Origin: Notospermus geniculatus
Lineage: Eukaryota; Nemertea; Pilidiophora; Heteronemertea; Lineidae
Reading direction: 5' to 3'
Assembly (NCBI GenBank): GCA_002633025.1
Contig: NMRB01000512.1
Location: 285,838 to 349,837, forward strand
Length of the DNA stretch: 64,000 nucleotides
Position numbers and translations under genes: made by a program. Shown here in pieces: positions 37,401 through 46,045 of the stretch (positions are counted from its first letter, which is position 1; each line of letters opens with the position of its first letter). The notes under the pieces are model-generated. The model was not told where the DNA came from. It saw only the letters and a list, made by a program, of their open reading frames with translations, and made no database searches.

Positions 37401-39080
37401 CGGACACTACTTCTTTCATGAATCTTTCTAAACAGATTCACCGACAGGTTGATAACACTCCAGTTTGAGGAATCTTCTATCTTTTTAACCCACCTTCCTT
37501 GTCAAGTTGAAGATATTTTGGAATAAAAAGTGGCCGAGGTCCATCTGCACAAAACGTTGCTTGATGATCTTGTTGCTTTGTTGGAGTTGTGGATTCCTCG
37601 TGGCTCCTTCGTCAGCGGAGGAGATCTCTGGGGTGGTCAGGTGGCGGGCAAGCCTACAACAAGAAAATACCGTAATCCATGGAGTTTGACACTAGGGAAA
37701 ATATTTTCTGATTTTAAGCAGAGAGAAACTAAAGCTTGCAGACACAGCCAACCAGAGTTGGTATCTCTATCACATGTTGAATGAATCTGACTTGGTGTTG
37801 AACACGTGACTACATGAATCTGACTTGGTGTTGAACACGTGACTACATGAATCTGACTTGGTGTTGAACACGTGACTACATGAATCTGACTTGGTGTTGA
37901 ACACGTGACTACATGAATCTGACTTGGTGTTGAACTCGTGACTACAGAGGTGGTACTGTTCTCACCACACCAATCTGGCATCCTTATCGTACTCACTTAA
38001 TACAGTGTTTGAACACCTCTTCATCCCAGTCCATGTATCTCAAGATAGGCCACACATGCTGGAAGATGATCATAAACGTTAGTATAGAAGATTGTATTTG
38101 TATGTTTCCATCAGGACCGAAGCCATAGCATTACAGGGTTCTCCACTAGTGCAACAGAACGGGCGCGGCACCCGTTCTAAAACGCAGGATTGATCTCAGC
38201 ACCCGGTCTAAAAATCCGCCGCCCGGTCAAAAAAACCTGCCGCCCGGTCAAAATTATTCACTTCAAATAACACTGAGGTTTTCCAAGCACCGACGGGAGC
38301 TAGATTTGCATTCTGAAATGCTGGGAAATTGCATTTCAGGGCTTCTAGATATCAAATATTTCTGGGGGAGGCCCCCAGACCACCCTGAGGACGCGCATGC
38401 GACAGCGGCTTCCGATATCAGTAATCGTGTGACGTCACCAGCACCCGGTCTGTTTCAAACCTAGTGGAGAACCCTGCATTATTAGCCCTGTAAGCTAATT
38501 TCCCGGTGTGTCAATTCTGATTGCACCTTACCTTCTGAACAAACTGGAGTTCCAGCAGCTGAACGTGAACGTCCCAGGAGTAGCCATCGCTGGGGAGCAA
38601 CTTGCCGATGATCTCACGGAGTGTGTCTGAAAGAGAAAAACAAGGACGTCATATGAACTGATGTCCAGGTGGGCCAGGGGGACATATGAACTGATGTCCA
38701 GGTGGGCCAGGGGGACATATGAACTGATGTCCAGGTGGGCCAGGGGGACCCGGAGGCAGACATTTTACTCTGACCTTGCTCAGGTCAGACAGAGTGACAA
38801 CATGGAGTGACAACAGAGCCGGCAAGCTGCACAAGCTTAACAGATTAGACTACAAATACTTTTTCACGACAGAATAAACTGGAAGGAAGCAGTTACCATG
38901 GTGACAGACTTACCCACAGCATCTTCACTTATCCCAAAGGTTTCATCAATGATGCCTAAGTTACTGGTCAGGCCTTTCAGGCCATCCCAGTTCATAAGGA
39001 GAACCCTCTCCATCGTGGGGTCTGAGTCTCTGATTGTCTGATTATAATATCTCTGCACCACGCTATCATCAGAGGTAAAC
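28343..39080 (-). CDS. TIMELESS-like: Timeless-family protein (Timeless/TIM)
   Basis: Timeless proteins act in replication-fork protection; the insect paralogue TIM acts in the circadian clock. Exons, transcription order: 39080-38914 (ATG at 39013), 38626-38532, 38058-37997, 37653-37494, 37267-37146, 36894-36834, 36676-36629, 36260-35920, 35525-35447, 35260-35157, 34726-34613, 34170-34070, 33930-33750, 33120-32922, 32398-32283, 31923-31761, 31573-31357, 29521-29318, 28999-28863, and tentatively 28450-28343. Every junction is GT-AG and phases agree, giving about 903 residues. Blocks matching human TIMELESS, in order: LLELQFVQKHVWPIL and HNLI (N-terminal repeats); QFATIDIMDRYTLLLQDF then NHCIVKMLHR-like NNCLFTMMHHIAGD; PWTELENTYLCLHYLE then QIHHQLYYIGL; and APLIPFTKSQ then RIPLSLTP near the C-terminus. 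The protein is shorter than human TIMELESS (about 1,200) and lacks its acidic tail. Whether it is the replication-type or clock-type paralogue cannot be settled here. The last exon is weak. Confidence 0.88.
28645..28815. mobile_element. MITE family M5, copy 1
   Basis: Ends gtgacccgctctgtgaaaac... and ...ttgccagacttggtcac are degenerate inverted repeats. The inner words ccaaagtcgctgggg and cagcgactttggctgg pair. A second copy lies at 56088-56282, sharing tgacataggccttgatc and gttcagcgacttt. Confidence 0.75.
29085..29250 (+). repeat. Degenerate 17-30 bp repeat with ttgaccaatcagaagcttcc core
   Basis: About eight copies of ttgaccaatcagaag-like words with spacing of 17-35 bases, in an intron of the Timeless-like gene. 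The CCAAT words are part of the repeat and are not near a start site. Confidence 0.75.
29913..29978. repeat. Hairpin of about 65 bases
   Basis: Arms gatccactgttgctattttg / gcttgagac and their complement (gtctcaagcccaaatcgcga..agtggattc) pair with a few mismatches around a ggggttgc loop. Intronic. Confidence 0.7.
30392..31326 (+). mobile_element. MITE family M1, copy 2, swollen by a minisatellite
   Basis: Left end taaagccagccgcacaccag and right end accaggtgtgctgctggctt are inverted. The conserved core (gccaacgcagactgggcga, tttggtattgtgtgata) follows at about 30455-30565. Where other copies have one or two gcgat/gatctg words before the right end, this copy has a 15-bp tandem array (30574-31298). 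It lies in the intron between 31357 and 29521, ending 30 bases from the 5' splice site. Confidence 0.85.
30574..31298 (+). repeat. 15-bp minisatellite, about 48 units
   Basis: Unit tcgcttgtgatcaga, almost identical throughout; the only visible variants are c for t in 'gctcgtg' units, at the left edge (four or five), at about 31190 and at the right edge. Each unit carries two GATC words, one within TGATCA. Because 15 is a multiple of three and no frame has a stop, very long open frames appear on both strands (DQIAC, LVIRS, SDLIT repeats). They are not proteins. Confidence 0.95.
32644..32888 (-). mobile_element. MITE family M1, copy 3
   Basis: Inverted ends (aaagtaggcaccacaccagg; cctggtgtgatgctggctta) and the reversed core (agactgcagtgg-like, caaacaatagcaaaactgat) match the other M1 copies. 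It lies in a Timeless-like intron, beginning 33 bases inside the 5' splice site of the exon ending at 32922. Confidence 0.8.
33204..33390. mobile_element. MITE family M2, copy 2
   Basis: Well-preserved terminal inverted repeats of about 34 bases begin tgtgacccgtgacagcaaaa on the left, with the complement on the right. The interior matches 7107-7285. In a Timeless-like intron. Confidence 0.85.
33478..33727 (-). mobile_element. tRNA-derived SINE, copy 1
   Basis: On the minus strand a tRNA-like head with an A-box-like word at 33707-33720 and the B box GGTTCGAATCC at 33666-33676, then a tRNA-unrelated body. The tail matches copy 2 (ccatagcattattg, gtcccatgcga-type, cacttggatggggtctttta). The head starts about 22 bases inside the 5' splice site of the exon ending at 33750. 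Confidence 0.85.
34262..34532 (-). mobile_element. tRNA-derived SINE, copy 2
   Basis: On the minus strand: A box TAGCCGAGTGGT at 34516-34527 and B box GGTTCGAATCC at 34473-34483 at normal tRNA spacing, then a body shared with 33478-33727. This copy has the better A box. In the intron between 34613 and 34170. Confidence 0.9.
37778..37950 (+). repeat. 33-bp minisatellite, 5 units
   Basis: Unit atgaatctgacttggtgttg plus aacacgtgactac, nearly identical in five copies. In a Timeless-like intron. Confidence 0.9.
38096..38500 (-). mobile_element. SINE tail fragment split by a CAGGG-type DNA element
   Basis: 38096-38133 and 38477-38500 together match the tail of the two SINEs (catcaggaccgaagccatag ... 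cattattagccctg). The piece between, 38134-38476 (343 bases), has terminal inverted repeats cagggttctccactag / ctagtggagaaccctg and a 5-base target duplication CATTA. The ends resemble hAT-type elements, but hAT normally makes 8-base duplications. Confidence 0.8.
38655..38757 (+). repeat. 34-bp tandem repeat, 3 units
   Basis: Unit catatgaactgatgtccagg plus tgggccagggggac, three nearly identical copies, intronic. Confidence 0.9.
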
Positions 39081-39152
39081 CTGGAAAGATGGAACAAGTT
39101 TGCGATTCAAAGCCTTTGTTTATGCTGAATACTTGTGAGAGTCAAGAGACGA

Positions 39153-39384
39153 TAAAGCCAGGACACCACCAGGCGATATCGCAAGCAATCTGATCTCCAC
39201 CAATCTTCTTGCCAGCCACCGCAGACTAGGCAATATCCGTTTTGGTATTGTTTGATATTAGGCGAGCATCGCTGGCGAGAAGATTCCACGCTTCGCTGTC
39301 CAGCGTACACCTGGCATCAACAGCCGATTTTGTTCGGTGTCGAGCAGATCGCATACGATATCATCTGATGTGCTGCTGACTTTA
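39153..39384 (+). mobile_element. MITE family M1, copy 4
   Basis: The most complete copy: left end taaagccaggacaccaccag, core agccaccgcagactaggca and attgtttgatattaggcgag, right end tgatgtgctgctgacttta. It lies about 70 bases upstream of the acceptor of the first Timeless-like exon. Confidence 0.85.
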
Positions 39385-39583
39385 GGAACACGAGGTTGTT
39401 GCTGGAAAGTGTGCATGTTAAAATTGACCCTCGGCAGAGTCAGTGGAGGTGCCTTGTTTGGTGTATTGTGGAAGTGTCTGTGCAACAATGACAAGTCACG
39501 TGGAAGAAAACCATGATTATGGAAAAACAGCCTCCACAGAGAGTGGCTTCAAGGCTCAGAGACTGCAAAAGTTTGAGATATAT

Positions 39584-39705
39584 GGGGCTGTATTCTAGAA
39601 CGTTCCTTAACATTAAGGTCCACCTTAAATCTATTGTTCTTGATGGTTTTACAATAGACTTAAGGTCGGCCTTAACGTTAAGGAACGTTCTAGAATACGG
39701 GCCAT
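39584..39705. repeat. Fold-back element of about 120 bases
   Basis: Arms gtattctagaacgttcctta / acattaaggtccacctta pair with their inverted copies (ccttaacgttaaggaacgtt, ctagaatac) around a tattgttcttgatgg loop. Confidence 0.85.
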
Positions 39706-41347
39706 GGTCTTGAAAGAAAGAGTTACCCACAAAAATATCATGAAATGGGAATTCAGATCAAGTATCTGTCATGTGACAGCATGCTAACCTCAAACAATAA
39801 CTGCAATGATCATGAAGCACAATCTCTCCAACTTCTCGTCCATCTGCCATATCGGCGAGATATCCAGCGACAGAGACTTGGTCAGGAATAAATCACAGCT
39901 AGAACCGCCGTCGCAGTGGTGACTGAGATTGAGAATGTTACAACATTCCAGCGTCCATCATCGGCATTCACAGCTACTTGAAGTACACCATCAACTGTCG
40001 TGGATTTATGGTACAGCAATCTGACCAGGACACAGTGGAATGGAAACATGAGTTCATATTCCTAATCCAGAATCCAATAACTCAAGTTCAGAATCAACTG
40101 GTATGATCATCAATCAATTTAGCTGCAGCAAAAATAGATAAGATTCGGTTGCAGCGTATTCCATCCAGTTCATTGACTGATCCAGACTACCGGTATCCCA
40201 ATTTGCATGATTGGGGTCTTTTGAAATATCACGTGCCACGAACTTCACAGGGTTGTTCACAGGGTTAGTCAACTGTGGACCAACGCTGAGATGGACGGCA
40301 GAGTAACTGATGAAGTGACATCAGTGTCACTGTCAAGGCTGAAGTAAAGTGTGCAGGTTGTTTACCACTGAACTCAACAGGCATGACAGGGGAAACTGTG
40401 GAGAAGTAGATGAAGCCAGACAGGGCGGCTTCCTACTCGCACCCCGGGTCTTCATAACCGCTCGTGTCCTCCCGCTTGTTTCATTAAGGCCGGGAGGGTG
40501 TGAGTGTGACTGAAAATGACCTGACATTCTCAGGATGCTGCTGCTTTGACTTGTTGACAAAGCCTTGAATGAAAAGATCAGCCTAAGTTTATTCACCCCT
40601 TTACCCACTACCCTTCAACTCCTCATTTATCCCAGATGAAATGTTCCTTCTCATGGTTTCTTTTCAACACGTGCTCTCAGAACACATGTCACCCTTGTTA
40701 TCAACACCTCTGAGGACTCAACAAGTGATATGGTTGCCATGGTGATTTTCTCAAGTGCTATTAGTGGTAAGTTCTGGAGTGTCTGTGAGTCATAAATGTG
40801 ACATATCAGCTCAACTCGGCACATTTTCATTTTGATTTTAGTTAAACTTTTTGAGATGCTTATCTCACCATCACGTTGACTTTCCACGACCACTGCACTG
40901 GTTTGACACGGCCAAAAGTCAATCCAGCAGCCTAGGGCTCGACTGAGTGAGGGGATTGATCGGCAGGTTTTTTGTGAAACTTCTGTCACATGTCACGATA
41001 GACAGGGGCTAGGTACGGCTAACGATAGTAGGGCCAGGCCTAGACCTTAAGTATAATGGTAGGCTAAACACTAATGCCTGCCGCACACGAGTGCAATTTT
41101 GCCTCCAACTACGGAGATTTTTGCCCCTACGTGCAAATGTCATCGTGTGCAGTGGTTGGAGGCAGAGGCGGAGATGGTTTTTTTGCCTCCAAAGCAGATC
41201 AAACATGTTTGATCGGAGGAGGCAAAAATCTCCTATGTTCAATGACGTTGTCATCGTGTGCGGTGGTTGGAGGCGGAGGCGGAGATGGATGCAAAACAGT
41301 CTGACCAATCAAGAGCCGTTGTGACGTCATTTTTACATCATGACATG
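39706..41347. other. Region between Timeless-like and COPS8; no gene recognised
   Basis: Should contain the promoter of the Timeless-like gene and perhaps exon 1 of COPS8, but I could not identify either. A fold-back repeat is visible at about 41085-41285 (gcctccaactacggagattt and inverted variants around ggttggaggcggaggcgg). No long frame resembles a known protein. Confidence 0.4.
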
Positions 41348-41646
41348 GGTCATCCTAAATACCGTCCAGTGGCGTCCAGTGCCGTCCAATGCCGTCCAAT
41401 GCTTTCTAAAACAATGTAATGAACTAAATTTTACTTTAAATGATGTATGTATTGTTTTTAAATAAAGTCTCCAAGTTTCAGCTGATTCGGATGAGAAATA
41501 AAGAAGTTATCCATGCAAGTTTCCAAAGGCCAGAAGCCGTCCAGTGAGAACAGTGTCGGCCATGTTTGTTTGGGTCTGTGAGAAGGTGGTACGTATAAAA
41601 TGTGGAATCTGGATATCTGACAGATTGGCATCTCGACACAATACCG
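41348..41646 (+). repeat. Left terminal inverted repeat of the PHD-OTU transposon
   Basis: 299 bases. The outer part has four degenerate copies of ccgtccagtgg / ccgtccaatgc. The rest matches the right end base for base apart from rare differences. Confidence 0.93.
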
Positions 41647-41794
41647 TTGCTTCGCTGGTCACAGGATCACATGTGTGGTGGAACGTATTAGATGCAATCT
41701 CCCAGGTTACCGTAACAATGAAGATTGCTTCTTAGTTGATTTTCTTTAGTTCTGGCTCTCTTTGCAATATCAGCACATTCTTTTGACACAAATA

Positions 41795-41985
41795 GGCCTA
41801 TATGGTGACTAGTTACTGAGATAGTGATGTGGTCGTCTTGTAATTAGCTTTGACACAAATTGGTGACTAGTTACTGAGATAGTGATGTGGTCGTCTTGTA
41901 ATTAGCTTTGACACAAATTACAAGTTAGTGATGCGGTCTTAATGTGATTAACTTTGACACAAATTGGTGACGAGTTCATTGGCTT
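41795..41985 (+). repeat. Subterminal tandem repeat of about 65 bases, 2.5 units
   Basis: Unit ggtgactagttactgagata plus gtgatgtggtcgtcttgtaa, ending in ttagctttgacacaaatt. Located inside the transposon just within its left end. Confidence 0.8.
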
Positions 41986-42721
41986 TTTGACAAAAAAAAA
42001 CAGGGAACACTCTTACACATAATATAAAACCGGAGGTCGTCCTCCCGAATTGTTCGTCTTCTTCAGGCAGGCACTTTCTTGCAAAATACTACAGAAAAGA
42101 CTGAGCTGAACAGTTTTACGGATTATTCATGGATCATCTTCATGGCATTAAAGTAGACTGCTCAGGCCTTGCCAGGCTTGTCTTTATCTCTCCTGTCAGT
42201 TTTCCACAATAGAGGGGGTGTACAATGTAGCAGTTACGGATGTCCCACAGGAAAACGATCCCTGGCCGTTTCAACGGATTAATCCCAAAAATATGCATTA
42301 CGTGACGCTTTCTCCCTCCCCACCTTGATACGTCTGCATGGTCTGCACACCAGTCCAACCCTTTTTAGCCAGCCAACATTAACAGCGAGGCTGGACTGAT
42401 ACCATACTAAAAGAAAAATGACCTTCATACCTTCATCACTCAAGAAGTTCAACGAACTTGCTTCTCTCTCATTCTTTTATGTGTAGCAACAATCCCCGGG
42501 CAATATCTATTTCGTATGTCAAATACTCGGTAGATAGATGTGAACAGTCTTTTATCGAGCATGCATACACGACGTTGCCTGAAGGTCAAAGGTTACGTCA
42601 GCGAGATACAAAACCTAACGCATACTAAATTTGGGCTTTAAGAGGCTACTGTAACTAACTGCCAACATTTTTTCCCCCCAATATATTTTCCAAAGACATT
42701 ATTACACCTTTTGCACCTTTT

Positions 42722-42950
42722 GTAGTTCACATAATCAAAGTGCACCGCTGATTAGTGAGTGATGATGTAGTTCACATAATCAAAGTGCGCCGCTGATTAC
42801 TGAGTGATGAGGTAGTTCACATAATCAAAGTGCGCCGCTGATTACTGAGTGATGAGGTAGTTCACATAATCAAAGTGCGCCGCTGATTAGTGAGTGATGA
42901 GGTAGTTCACATGATCAAAGTGCGCCGCTGATTAGTGAGTGATGAGGTAT
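42722..42950 (+). repeat. 45-bp tandem repeat upstream of the transposon ORF, 5 units
   Basis: Unit gtagttcacataatcaaagt plus gcgccgctgattagtgagtgatgag, five nearly identical copies ending about 65 bases before the TATA box. The position suggests a promoter or transposase-binding array, which is an inference. Confidence 0.85.
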
Positions 42951-43012
42951 AATATAGTTCACAGAGATAGACAAAAGGAGTGTTAGCGGTGTAATTAACC
43001 CTGCGCGGACGT

Positions 43013-43020
43013 GTATAAAA
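43013..43020 (+). promoter_or_regulatory. TATA box of the transposon ORF
   Basis: gtgtataaaaagcc lies about 45 bases upstream of the first ATG (43061), directly after a short GC-rich stretch (cctgcgcggacg). The spacing suits a core promoter with a very short leader. Confidence 0.6.
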
Positions 43021-43060
43021 AGCCAGATTTCGATGGATCTATCACATTCACATAAAGTTC

Positions 43061-45229
43061 ATGCAAGGCGAAGACACGGAGAGAAAACTCAACGAGACCA
43101 CCACCATGCCACCGAGAAGGAGAAATAAATTCGGACGAGGACCAAAGACGGTGAAATACCCATGTGGTGACTGCAAGAAACAGTGTGGAGATGACGGGGT
43201 GATATTCTGCGAGGGATGCTTCACTTGGTTTCACATCAATTGCCAAGATCTATCAAGAAAGCTTTTCGAAGAATTGGGGAACATGACGCTGGGTTATTGG
43301 TGCAATACGTGCGTCATGTCTACCACTCTGTCATCGTTTTCTTCAGATAGGCCAACGTTCGATTATTTCGCCTCTATCCAACGACTGAGCGACGCAGCAG
43401 CAACTTCGATGGAAATGTTACTTGAAGCCGCACGACTGGAGGAAATTTTTCTGCGTAAAACTGAATTGGTACCACCTCCTCCAGGATTCAATTATCTGCA
43501 AGAGAACCACGTGATAGATCGCCATGCGACTGCAATCCTTGCATCCTGCGGAGGGATCAAACATCGAACGGCAGTCGAAGTTCCAGGGGACGGAAGCTGT
43601 TTGTTTCATGCTGTTTCTGTCGCGCTTAGTGGTGGCACGAGCTTGGCAAATAATCTACGCGTTCGAACGTGCATTGAGATGGTGAAGAATGGAGCCTTTT
43701 ACAAGCGTGTCAACGAAGATCCAATGTGGAACCTCCTCACACCTTCATTCGACCAGGCTTGCAGGGACTGCGCATCCAGGAACGAATCATCAGCGTGGAC
43801 TATTCACGCACTGTCGACAGTAGTGAAGACTCCGATCGTGTCTATTTATCCCGCTGTTAATGGTCTCCAGGATCCTGCCGTACATACTATGGGGACAACG
43901 TTCAACCCACGCGACAATCCTATCGTTAAATCGCAAGACAAGTCTATCTTCGTTATGTGGTCGCTGTACGGGAGAGATGGACTCGGTAGCGGCAATTTAT
44001 GGACCCCGAATCATTTTGTTCCCCTGCTTCTGAACAAGACACCAACATCGAGCACCAATTTCACATCGAAGACGACAGATCACCTCGGCGTACGACAAGC
44101 TCCCAAGACTCGGAAAAAAACCGTCCCCACACGACGAATGCAGACAAGGAGATCCCCGGATGTAGAATCGTTTCCAGACGAGGAATGTGCAGCAGCTGTC
44201 AACGACGTCATTATGTCGCCTGAGACAGAGTCCACCAAAAGCGAGGAGGAAGAAGAATTGCACAACGTGAGCCCTGTCTACGCAGAAAGAAAAACGAACG
44301 AAATAGAAACAACGAACGAAATAGAAACAACGAACGAAATAGAAACAACGAACGAAATAGAAACAACGAACGAAATAGAAACAACGAACGAAATATTCGA
44401 TGATGATACCCCGGAATCCGATGTCATGCCTGTTGGAACGCCAATCAATGGATTCCAGCAATGGGACGCTATTCTCAACATCATTTTGACAAGTCACAAC
44501 GTCGGAGATATCATACCGCGCGGGAAAAAAGAATTCGTTTACGTTACGTTTCAAAACAGACAACGAAAAATGAACGGGAAAAGAAGTGATTTTACGGATG
44601 ATTGCGGAGCCTGGGATTCAAAATCACAATCGACAAAAACACGATACTTTGTGGCCGCAGAAGGAAAGATGGACTTCGTCGAACGGAAAAAAGCGCAATA
44701 CGGACGAACAGTACGCAAAACATGGCAGCCTCTGGATCCGCAACCACAGGAAGAAAACATCGCCATTTTTAAACAGAGTTACTCAGTTCTCAAACGCGAC
44801 CCCAACTTCAAAAGACGAATTTCGTGGTTTGATCGTCTGCCCACCAACCCGGACGCAGAAAATATTGCCGTGGCTGAGTATACGGGCAAGTGGCCAACGG
44901 CACAATCGGTGCACGGTAATGCCAAGAAATGCAATAACGAATACGTGAAGGCCTCGGTAGAGACGAAAGAGAAAATTCGCGAACTTGTCAAAAACGTCCC
45001 TCCCCGGCAGGCATACGCGAAGCTTGTTATCGACGAGTCGGAAGATGTCGCCCCGCGAGATTTGAAACAAGTTCAAAACTTGAAGTACAACGACGAAAAG
45101 AGTTCGCGCCGTCCCAACCAAATGANGGATGATATTGTGAATGATTGTGAGATTGTGCGTCTTAGTAAAAACTGTAATCTTATTCATTTTTATAATAATA
45201 AAACGATGTTGTGCTGTCAAGTGTGCTAG
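43061..45229 (+). CDS. PHD finger - OTU protease - MULE transposase N-terminal protein, C-terminus lost
   Basis: Reads open for about 688 residues to an N at 45126; the frame after that is meaningless. Order: basic start (PPRRRNKFGRG); a PHD finger (about residues 35-85: CGDC, FCEGC, HINC, WCNTC); an OTU-type cysteine protease domain (about 160-325) with DGSCLFHAVS (Cys about 180) and NHFVPLL (His about 318), both catalytic residues present; an acidic linker with five TTNEIE repeats (44290-44390); then VTFQNRQRKMNGKRSDFTDDCG, DSKSQSTKTRYFV, HGNAKK and APRDLKQVQNLKY. The last blocks resemble the region before the DDE core in MULE-type transposases of marine invertebrates; that is from memory of the family and needs a search. 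The OTU part resembles vertnin-like OTU proteins. No DDE catalytic domain is present here. Confidence 0.8.
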   Translation: MQGEDTERKLNETTTMPPRRRNKFGRGPKTVKYPCGDCKKQCGDDGVIFCEGCFTWFHINCQDLSRKLFEELGNMTLGYWCNTCVMSTTLSSFSSDRPTFDYFASIQRLSDAAATSMEMLLEAARLEEIFLRKTELVPPPPGFNYLQENHVIDRHATAILASCGGIKHRTAVEVPGDGSCLFHAVSVALSGGTSLANNLRVRTCIEMVKNGAFYKRVNEDPMWNLLTPSFDQACRDCASRNESSAWTIHALSTVVKTPIVSIYPAVNGLQDPAVHTMGTTFNPRDNPIVKSQDKSIFVMWSLYGRDGLGSGNLWTPNHFVPLLLNKTPTSSTNFTSKTTDHLGVRQAPKTRKKTVPTRRMQTRRSPDVESFPDEECAAAVNDVIMSPETESTKSEEEEELHNVSPVYAERKTNEIETTNEIETTNEIETTNEIETTNEIETTNEIFDDDTPESDVMPVGTPINGFQQWDAILNIILTSHNVGDIIPRGKKEFVYVTFQNRQRKMNGKRSDFTDDCGAWDSKSQSTKTRYFVAAEGKMDFVERKKAQYGRTVRKTWQPLDPQPQEENIAIFKQSYSVLKRDPNFKRRISWFDRLPTNPDAENIAVAEYTGKWPTAQSVHGNAKKCNNEYVKASVETKEKIRELVKNVPPRQAYAKLVIDESEDVAPRDLKQVQNLKYNDEKSSRRPNQMXDDIVNDCEIVRLSKNCNLIHFYNNKTMLCCQVC
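44288..44396 (+). repeat. 18-bp coding minisatellite, 5-6 units
   Basis: Unit aacgaaatagaaacaacg repeats in frame, encoding NEIETT in the acidic linker of the PHD-OTU protein. Confidence 0.95.
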
Positions 45230-45581
45230 AGCCATATCGGTAATGATTTTATAGTGTGATATTCTTGTGCATTAGTGTGTTGGGATGATATTGTGAATGA
45301 TCGTGATATTGAAAAATGTATAGACCTAATTCATTTTGTAATAAAAGATGTCGTGTGCTGTAGAGTAGAGTGTGCTAGAGCCATATCAGTAATTATTTTA
45401 TATTGTGATTTGTACATAAGTGTGTTCAAAATTAGCCTAGATAGGCCTAGTGTGTTGTACATATTCTTTTTTCAGTAATAAATTTATCATTCAAATTAAT
45501 TTCAATTCTTGATTGTTGTTGTTTCGATAAAGCTTGATAGGATTACCATAGGTAGGCATGGTAGGTGAAGTATTCACAAGC

Positions 45582-45880
45582 CGGTATTGTGTCGAGATGC
45601 CAATCTGTCAGATATCCAGATTCCACATTTTATACGTACCACCTTCTCACAGACCCAAACAAACATGGCCGACACTGTTCTCACTGGACGGCTTCTGGCC
45701 TTTGGAAACTTGCATGGATAACTTCTTTATTTCTCATCCGAATCAGCTGAAACTTGGAGACTTTATTTAAAAACAATACATACATCATTTAAAGTAAAAT
45801 TTAGTTCATTACATTGTTTTAGAAAGCATTGGACGGCATTGGACGGCACTGGACGCCACTGGACGGTATTTAGGATGACC
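45582..45880 (-). repeat. Right terminal inverted repeat of the PHD-OTU transposon
   Basis: Reverse complement of 41348-41646 at almost every position. The high identity argues for recent insertion or gene conversion. Confidence 0.93.
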
Positions 45881-46045
45881 GCTACGGTAGGGCCTAGGGG
45901 CCTAGCCTATAGCCTATGCCTACAGCCTAACTTTTATGCCTAGGCTAGGCCGCTAGGGCAGGCCTACCATACCGTGCCCTGCGGTAAGCTAGCCTCCTAG
46001 GCCTATGCGCATTCACCTTTTCATGATAGTTTTTTTCCATTTCAG

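Larger units (their letters stand above)
41348..45880 (+). mobile_element. DNA transposon with 299-bp terminal inverted repeats (PHD-OTU MULE-like)
   Basis: The sequences 41348-41646 and 45582-45880 are near-perfect inverted repeats of equal length (299 bases), starting ggtcatcctaaataccgtcc. Inside are two sets of tandem repeats, a TATA box and one long ORF on the + strand. No obvious target duplication flanks the ends (catgacatg on the left, gctacggta on the right). The element probably sits in intron 1 of COPS8. The region after the ORF is a diverged direct duplication of about 155 bases (45131 and 45287 onward, gatgatattgtgaatgat...), joined to the ORF at an N (45126). An internal piece is probably missing from the assembly. 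Confidence 0.88.

Noticed and set aside
40290-41310. Candidate first exons for COPS8 (short ATG frames)
   Set aside because: None gives the expected short N-terminus ending before PGGIA in the needed phase with a donor; two lie in a fold-back repeat.
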